Virus record (IMG/VR): IMGVR_UViG_3300031539_008099
Span: 1 to 48,228 of that record
DNA length: 48,228 nucleotides
Source: a virus
Strand: one strand, 5' to 3'
This document shows, in pieces, positions 44,930-48,228 of the stretch. The notes below the pieces were generated by a model. It was not told the DNA's origin. It did no database searches and saw only the letters and a program-made list of their open reading frames with translations. Each line of letters opens with the position of its first letter. Within the stretch, counting starts at the first letter, position 1. A program made the position numbers and the translations under genes.

Positions 44930-45814
44930 TTAGTTCAAGCCGAACAACCTTAAAACTAAATCATCTTTGTTGCCTGTAGTCGGCAATCCTCTTTCATGGC
45001 ATAGCGCTTGAAGCTCGCTAACATTGTGCCAGTAAGGATCTTCTAAACCTTGCGCTTTCATCTCTTCTCGTAATCTCTCTGGAGACAATTCAAGTTGCTT
45101 TGCTTTCTCTTCTATGCTACTGGAGTAGTCAACGCCAACGCCACTCCAGATTTCAGACAAATCCTGAGACCAAAAGCTAGGCAAGCCATTCTGCAATAAT
45201 CCCTGCCAGCGTATTCTAGGGGCAACAATATAGGTATTTTTCAATACTTCGTCTTCAGACGGCATTTCATCGAACCGCTCTCCAGCTCGGGACATCATTC
45301 CCATAATGACATCAGCACTTTTCTTTGAAGCAAATTCCAGAAGGTAAGGCGGCCGCTTAAAAAGAAAGGCTCTAAAAAATGGTAGGTATGTCCCCTTGAC
45401 TAATCGTGGGAAATGATAAGCCAGAATGAAGATCTGCTTGCGTTGTCTCGGCAAGCTCAAAAAGTTTATGACCGCCTCTTTGTCCTTGTTGCTATCCAGG
45501 GGTAACTGAATATCTGCTTCGTCAATAAAAACTATCGCGTTCTCGTTTGATGCTATTTCCATGATATCATCAAGGAACTTGAAATTATCAGGTAAGAGTG
45601 TCCGCTTGTTTTTAGGTAAACCTACAACCGAAGGAGTCAAACCATATTTCTCACTATACCTCTCCATAATGAAATATGCCAACGCAGATTTTCCTGTTCC
45701 AACATCACCGGTTAGTAAATATGACGCTTTCGGCTGGATCACTTTATCCCACTGATCTTCTTCTGCTTTATCTGGTGCTCCAAAGTTTTTTAAGAAATCA
45801 TCTATTTCACTCAT
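44930..45814 (-). CDS. P-loop ATPase with C-terminal SAP domain (packaging candidate)
   Basis: 294 residues. Walker A is LTGDVGTGKS (34-43) and Walker B is AIVFIDEAD (93-101). RKQIFILAYHFPRLVKG (about 125-140) is a sensor-like strand followed by an arginine that may act in trans. This fits the HerA/FtsK-like or Zot-like ATPase class used by non-tailed viruses to move DNA. Residues about 259-294 are a SAP domain (YWHNVSELQALCHERGLPTT). ATG 45814 follows GGAGG and overlaps the stop of the DnaX-like gene. Confidence 0.7.
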   Translation of the reverse strand: MSEIDDFLKNFGAPDKAEEDQWDKVIQPKASYLLTGDVGTGKSALAYFIMERYSEKYGLTPSVVGLPKNKRTLLPDNFKFLDDIMEIASNENAIVFIDEADIQLPLDSNKDKEAVINFLSLPRQRKQIFILAYHFPRLVKGTYLPFFRAFLFKRPPYLLEFASKKSADVIMGMMSRAGERFDEMPSEDEVLKNTYIVAPRIRWQGLLQNGLPSFWSQDLSEIWSGVGVDYSSSIEEKAKQLELSPERLREEMKAQGLEDPYWHNVSELQALCHERGLPTTGNKDDLVLRLFGLN

Positions 45815-46506
45815 ACCGCTACTGCCTCCTTTCCCATAATAATACACTGCTCAAACAAATTCTCGGCTTTCCTCATATTACCACCACTAGACTGAGCTAT
45901 AAACTCTGCGTGCTTAGGGTCAAGCTCTATTTGCTCTGCCTGGGCTATTGAGCGTATTTTACCCTTTATATCCTCCAGCTTCAATTTCTTAAATGGGAAT
46001 AGTTCACACCTGCTAGTCACTGTGTCAGGTATTTTGGTGATGTCAGTTGTGCAGAGTATTATGACTAGGTGTTGTGGCGGTTCTTCAAGCAACTTTAGCA
46101 ATCCATTCCACGCCGGATCTGTTAGTTGGTGGCACTCATCTACGATATACACTTTTTTATTGCCGATAGGCGAAAAGAACGCCTTGTAAGCTAAGTCCTT
46201 TACATCGTCTATCCCCCTGTAGCGCGCTCCATCAATTTCAAGGACATCCCAAGATCGGCCCTGGCGGATGGCTTTGCAGGACTGGCACTCACCACAAGGT
46301 TCACCCGTGCCATCAAGGTTATAGCAATTCAAGCAAGATGCTAATACGCGAGCTGTCGTTGTTTTACCTGTGCCGGAAGCACCAAAGAATAGGTATGAGT
46401 GGTGAAAGGACTTAGCCTGTGCTTGTTTTTTAAGTATAGATGTTATGTGATCCTGCCCTAAAACCTGCTCAAAGGTCTGTGGTCTGTATTGATTATAAAT
46501 TGCCAT
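45811..46506 (-). CDS. dnaX: DnaX-like clamp-loader ATPase, short form
   Basis: 231 residues covering only the AAA+ ATPase portion of the bacterial gamma/tau subunit. It starts MAIYNQYRPQTFEQVLGQDH. Walker A is GASGTGKTTT, the zinc module is CLNC and CGECQSC, Walker B is VYIVDECHQL and the SRC sensor/arginine finger is VTSRCELF. It lacks the usual collar and tau extensions. It may load the host sliding clamp on viral DNA. ATG 46506 follows GAGGGAGG. Confidence 0.88.
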   Translation of the reverse strand: MAIYNQYRPQTFEQVLGQDHITSILKKQAQAKSFHHSYLFFGASGTGKTTTARVLASCLNCYNLDGTGEPCGECQSCKAIRQGRSWDVLEIDGARYRGIDDVKDLAYKAFFSPIGNKKVYIVDECHQLTDPAWNGLLKLLEEPPQHLVIILCTTDITKIPDTVTSRCELFPFKKLKLEDIKGKIRSIAQAEQIELDPKHAEFIAQSSGGNMRKAENLFEQCIIMGKEAVAV

Positions 46507-46687
46507 TTTTAACCTCCCTCTTGAACTCCATAACCTCAATGGTCTTTATTTTTTTGAGAGGTAAGGATGCAAAGTCATCCTCCTCAACTAGATCCTGGCT
46601 AACCTTCTTATTTCCACTAGACGGGTATAGCTTCGCTGGTATGGCAGCCATACCAAAATTAACACTGCCTTTCCAAATGCTTCTCAT
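46493..46687 (-). CDS. Miniature Ku-like protein, 64 aa
   Basis: It starts MRSIWKGSVNFGMAAIPAKL, a near-perfect match to the N-terminus of bacterial Ku (IWKGxIxFGLVxIPVKLY), then jumps to DFASLPLKKIKTIEVMEF, which matches the Ku segment before the beta-barrel core (xLxxLxPxxSRTIEIxxF). The roughly 60 residues between these in real Ku, and all of the DNA-ring and C-terminal parts, are missing. AAGGA precedes ATG 46687. No ligase D is present. It could act as a Ku mimic, inhibitor or adaptor, or be a remnant. Confidence 0.68.
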   Translation of the reverse strand: MRSIWKGSVNFGMAAIPAKLYPSSGNKKVSQDLVEEDDFASLPLKKIKTIEVMEFKREVKNGNL

Positions 46688-46689
46688 TG

Positions 46690-46929
46690 TCAAACTTCCT
46701 TTTTCAAGTCCCATAGGTAACAGTCTATCGTGTCCCAAGTGATACCTATTGAGCAATCTTGTTTGTTGTCCATTCTGTCAAGAATATCTCTGGCTTGATC
46801 CTGGCTGCACTTGATACCTTTTTCTTTAGCTCGCCCTAGCACATCATCCTCACACCAAATAGCGATAGCAACATGGTCATTAGGACTCATACCCTTAAAT
46901 CTGTTTTTTGCCTCTGTTACTGTTGGCAT
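46690..46929 (-). CDS. Hypothetical protein, 79 aa
   Basis: It starts MPTVTEAKNRFKGMSPNDHV after AAAGGAGG. Contains AIAIWCEDDVLGRAKEKGIK and RDILDRMDNKQDCSIGITWD, a compact helical pattern that I associate with small phage proteins of unknown role. Between the mini-Ku and the 53-residue gene in the leftward unit. Confidence 0.6.
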   Translation of the reverse strand: MPTVTEAKNRFKGMSPNDHVAIAIWCEDDVLGRAKEKGIKCSQDQARDILDRMDNKQDCSIGITWDTIDCYLWDLKKEV

Positions 46930-46942
46930 AGTTTATCCTCCT

Positions 46943-47104
46943 TTATTCAGAATATTTATAATAGTCGCTAAGTTCAATATCATACTTGCGTAACAATCGG
47001 TAAAGATATCGGTCAAAGGACTCACCAGGTCGCCATTTATGATTTGCAAAGTCTCTTTCTACTAACTTAACTCGGTCTGGAATTGGTAACGCTACTATCG
47101 CCAT
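46943..47104 (-). CDS. Hypothetical protein, 53 aa
   Basis: I start it at the ATG (MAIVALPIPDRVKLVE) following GGAGGG; an upstream in-frame ATG lies inside the preceding gene. Charged with FDRYLYRLLRKYDIELSDYY. The MAIV start is shared with the gene at 47106. Function unknown. Confidence 0.55.
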   Translation of the reverse strand: MAIVALPIPDRVKLVERDFANHKWRPGESFDRYLYRLLRKYDIELSDYYKYSE

Positions 47105-47105
47105 T

Positions 47106-47591
47106 TTAACCCTCCATAAAAAGCTCGAGCTGCTTTGGTGCTTCCACCTCAACTTCTGTTATGGCTTGCCGCTTCTCTGCTCTCTTCCTCTCCTGCCTGT
47201 GCTTAATCCGCTGCTTGTATATCCAATCTTTCAGGTCCTGAAGGCGGTTTATATCATAATCGCTTAGAGTGTTTACCCTAATATCCTCTGGAAATTCAGT
47301 ACCACGTCTGGACATCACCTTACCAGCAATATAGAGGTAAATCTGTGTCCAATGTTCCCCCATAGGAGCGGTTAAACTGGCAGTATAAAGATAGGCACAA
47401 GCCTCAGCGTCGCTAGCTGTCGGCTTTTCTCCCACCAACGCCGCTACATTACCGAATAACCGCTCCAGCGTTATCTCTCCTTTGATCCAGTCTGGTAAAC
47501 TATCCCCCCAACCACCGGGCATCACGATTATTGCGTCAGTGAAAACACCCACAAGGTTATCCATTTGCCTGTCTAGGTTTACTATCGCCAT
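47106..47591 (-). CDS. Hypothetical protein with clamp-binding-like motif, 161 aa
   Basis: It starts MAIVNLDRQMDNLVGVF after GGAGGGG. The body is mostly helical with TLERLFGNVAALVGEKP and AYLYTASLTAPMGEHWTQ. The C-terminus ends KQLELFMEG, in which QLELF resembles the sliding-clamp-binding motif QL(S/D)LF. Position beside the DnaX-like ATPase supports a link to replication. No family recognised. Confidence 0.58.
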   Translation of the reverse strand: MAIVNLDRQMDNLVGVFTDAIIVMPGGWGDSLPDWIKGEITLERLFGNVAALVGEKPTASDAEACAYLYTASLTAPMGEHWTQIYLYIAGKVMSRRGTEFPEDIRVNTLSDYDINRLQDLKDWIYKQRIKHRQERKRAEKRQAITEVEVEAPKQLELFMEG

Positions 47592-47785
47592 TGTAATCCC
47601 CTCCATAATATAAAAAATGCCAAGCTCTGAGCCTCTTTCGGATCCAGCTCAATAGTCCCGTTTGGTATGTCCTCGAATATACTAACTCTTGTGATTTGGA
47701 ATTGCTTACCATCATAATCAACCACTAGCCGACTATGATTGTTTGTGATTACCTTGCTTTCTAATTCAACCTTAACCTCTGCCAT
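47582..47785 (-). CDS. Hypothetical protein, 67 aa
   Basis: It starts MAEVKVELESKVITNNHSRL after AAGGGGG. Strand-rich with LVVDYDGKQFQITRVSIF. Overlaps its downstream neighbour by 10 bases. Function unknown. Confidence 0.55.
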   Translation of the reverse strand: MAEVKVELESKVITNNHSRLVVDYDGKQFQITRVSIFEDIPNGTIELDPKEAQSLAFFILWRGLQWR

Positions 47786-47828
47786 AATTTACCCCCTTTT
47801 ATTCCGGGAATAGTATTGCCAGCCTCTT

Positions 47829-48071
47829 TCATTCCCCCTCTTCATCAATACGAGCTATCACTTCTAACATATCCTTCCTGCCATTCCCTGATAATATGGC
47901 CTGAATATCCATATTGCCATATTCCAAGTTATCCTGTGTTTGTTCCCAGGCTGCCTTCCCTCTTGGAGATTTAGCATCGCTAGCGATGCCAGCTCCGCCA
48001 ATGTTTTTACCTTTGTATTGAACCTGATGTCCCCTAGAATTTGCTATTACATTAAAATCCTTTCTGTCCAT
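47829..48071 (-). CDS. Hypothetical protein, 80 aa
   Basis: It starts MDRKDFNVIANSRGHQVQYK after AAGGAGGG. The middle (IGGAGIASDAKSPRGKAAWE) resembles a small phage protein in which a GGAGIA-type loop leads into a helical C-terminus (DMLEVIARIDEEGE). Function unknown. It is followed by two hairpins on the upstream side. Confidence 0.55.
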   Translation of the reverse strand: MDRKDFNVIANSRGHQVQYKGKNIGGAGIASDAKSPRGKAAWEQTQDNLEYGNMDIQAILSGNGRKDMLEVIARIDEEGE

Positions 48072-48114
48072 CTTTCCCTCCTTAATCTTGCTATGCTTTA
48101 CTGTGCCTCTTCAG

Positions 48115-48147
48115 TGCCTTTCGGCAGACGCCGGATTATGCCGGCGT
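48115..48147. promoter_or_regulatory. Tandem hairpins
   Basis: TGCC-TTTC-GGCA (48115-48126; on the leftward RNA TGCC-GAAA-GGCA, with a GNRA tetraloop) is followed by a 7-bp stem ACGCCGG/CCGGCGT (48128-48147). They lie in the gap after the end-crossing small gene. They might be a processing signal, an attenuator or a small RNA. No long U-run. Confidence 0.5.
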
Positions 48148-48154
48148 TTCGGCT

Positions 48155-48228
48155 TTAGTCTCCGAAGTAAAATTGTCTTGCATAAGTCAATAAGGCTTTG
48201 TCCTCTTCATCAGTTGTATCCGCATATC
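48155..48228 (-). CDS. 3' part of a small gene that continues past the window end
   Basis: The leftward frame at the right edge reads YADTTDEEDKALLTYARQF and YFGD to a TAA stop. It has no start in the window. If the sequence is circular it continues in frame into positions 10-1 and starts at ATG 10 (MSIG...), giving a 27-residue acidic peptide with AAGGTGG upstream of the ATG. Function unknown; a host-takeover peptide or a simple small gene. Confidence 0.5.
   Translation of the reverse strand, partial: YADTTDEEDKALLTYARQFYFGD

Noticed and set aside
1-48228. tRNA and rRNA genes
   Set aside because: I saw no cloverleaf with a GGTTCGAATCC-like arm or rRNA motifs. A covariance-model search could still find a divergent tRNA.

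Overview
The window looks like a complete circular genome of a temperate bacterial virus (or virus-like plasmid) from an uncultured bacterium. A bacterial host is indicated by a DnaB helicase, a bacterial clamp-loader (DnaX) ATPase, a tyrosine integrase, GGAGG ribosome binding sites and sigma70-type TTGACA-N17-TATAAT promoters. I could not fix the host phylum from sequence alone. Circularity is inferred: a small reverse-strand gene running off the right end is completed in frame, with start codon and Shine-Dalgarno, by the first bases of the window.

Layout. (1) A leftward unit starts near 620, runs through 520-13 and, if circular, continues from 48228 to 44930. It carries small early genes, a Ku-like miniature protein, a DnaX-like ATPase and a P-loop ATPase with a C-terminal SAP domain. 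(2) A leftward accessory unit, 10486-701, carries small orphan genes, a radical SAM Gp37-like protein, a deoxyribosyltransferase-like protein, the integrase, a PD-(D/E)XK nuclease-like protein, and two near-duplicate DNA methyltransferases around a PP-loop ATP pyrophosphatase. (3) A rightward unit, 10563-15262, holds regulators (LuxR-type and excisionase-type HTH) and the replication genes. The initiator gene contains ten iterons, probably the origin, and is followed by dnaB. (4) A short leftward unit, 16711-15243. (5) A long rightward late region, 16872-39861. Its first half encodes coiled-coil, transglutaminase-like and tail-anchored membrane proteins and a repeat-rich fibre. Its second half starts at a strong promoter with a highly structured leader and encodes small beta-rich proteins, two right-handed beta-helix proteins, a LAGLIDADG endonuclease, a trypsin-like protease, and membrane-anchored proteins with carboxypeptidase-regulatory-like folds. 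(6) A regulatory and SAP region, 39845-44769, with divergent promoters, a Com-like zinc finger, a CxxC redox protein and five SAP-domain proteins, two of them an inverted duplicate pair.

I see no terminase large subunit, portal, HK97-type capsid protein or tape measure, although essentially all of the sequence is accounted for. The virion-like region is rich in small beta-sandwich and membrane-anchored proteins, and the best packaging candidate is the SAP-tailed P-loop ATPase. The most interesting reading is therefore a non-tailed, perhaps membrane-containing, virus of an undescribed lineage. This is inference, with tests given in the findings. Other notable features are promoters that put the predicted transcription start on the AUG (leaderless mRNAs), the iterons conserved across changing reading frames, the miniature Ku, and two structured RNA or DNA elements.
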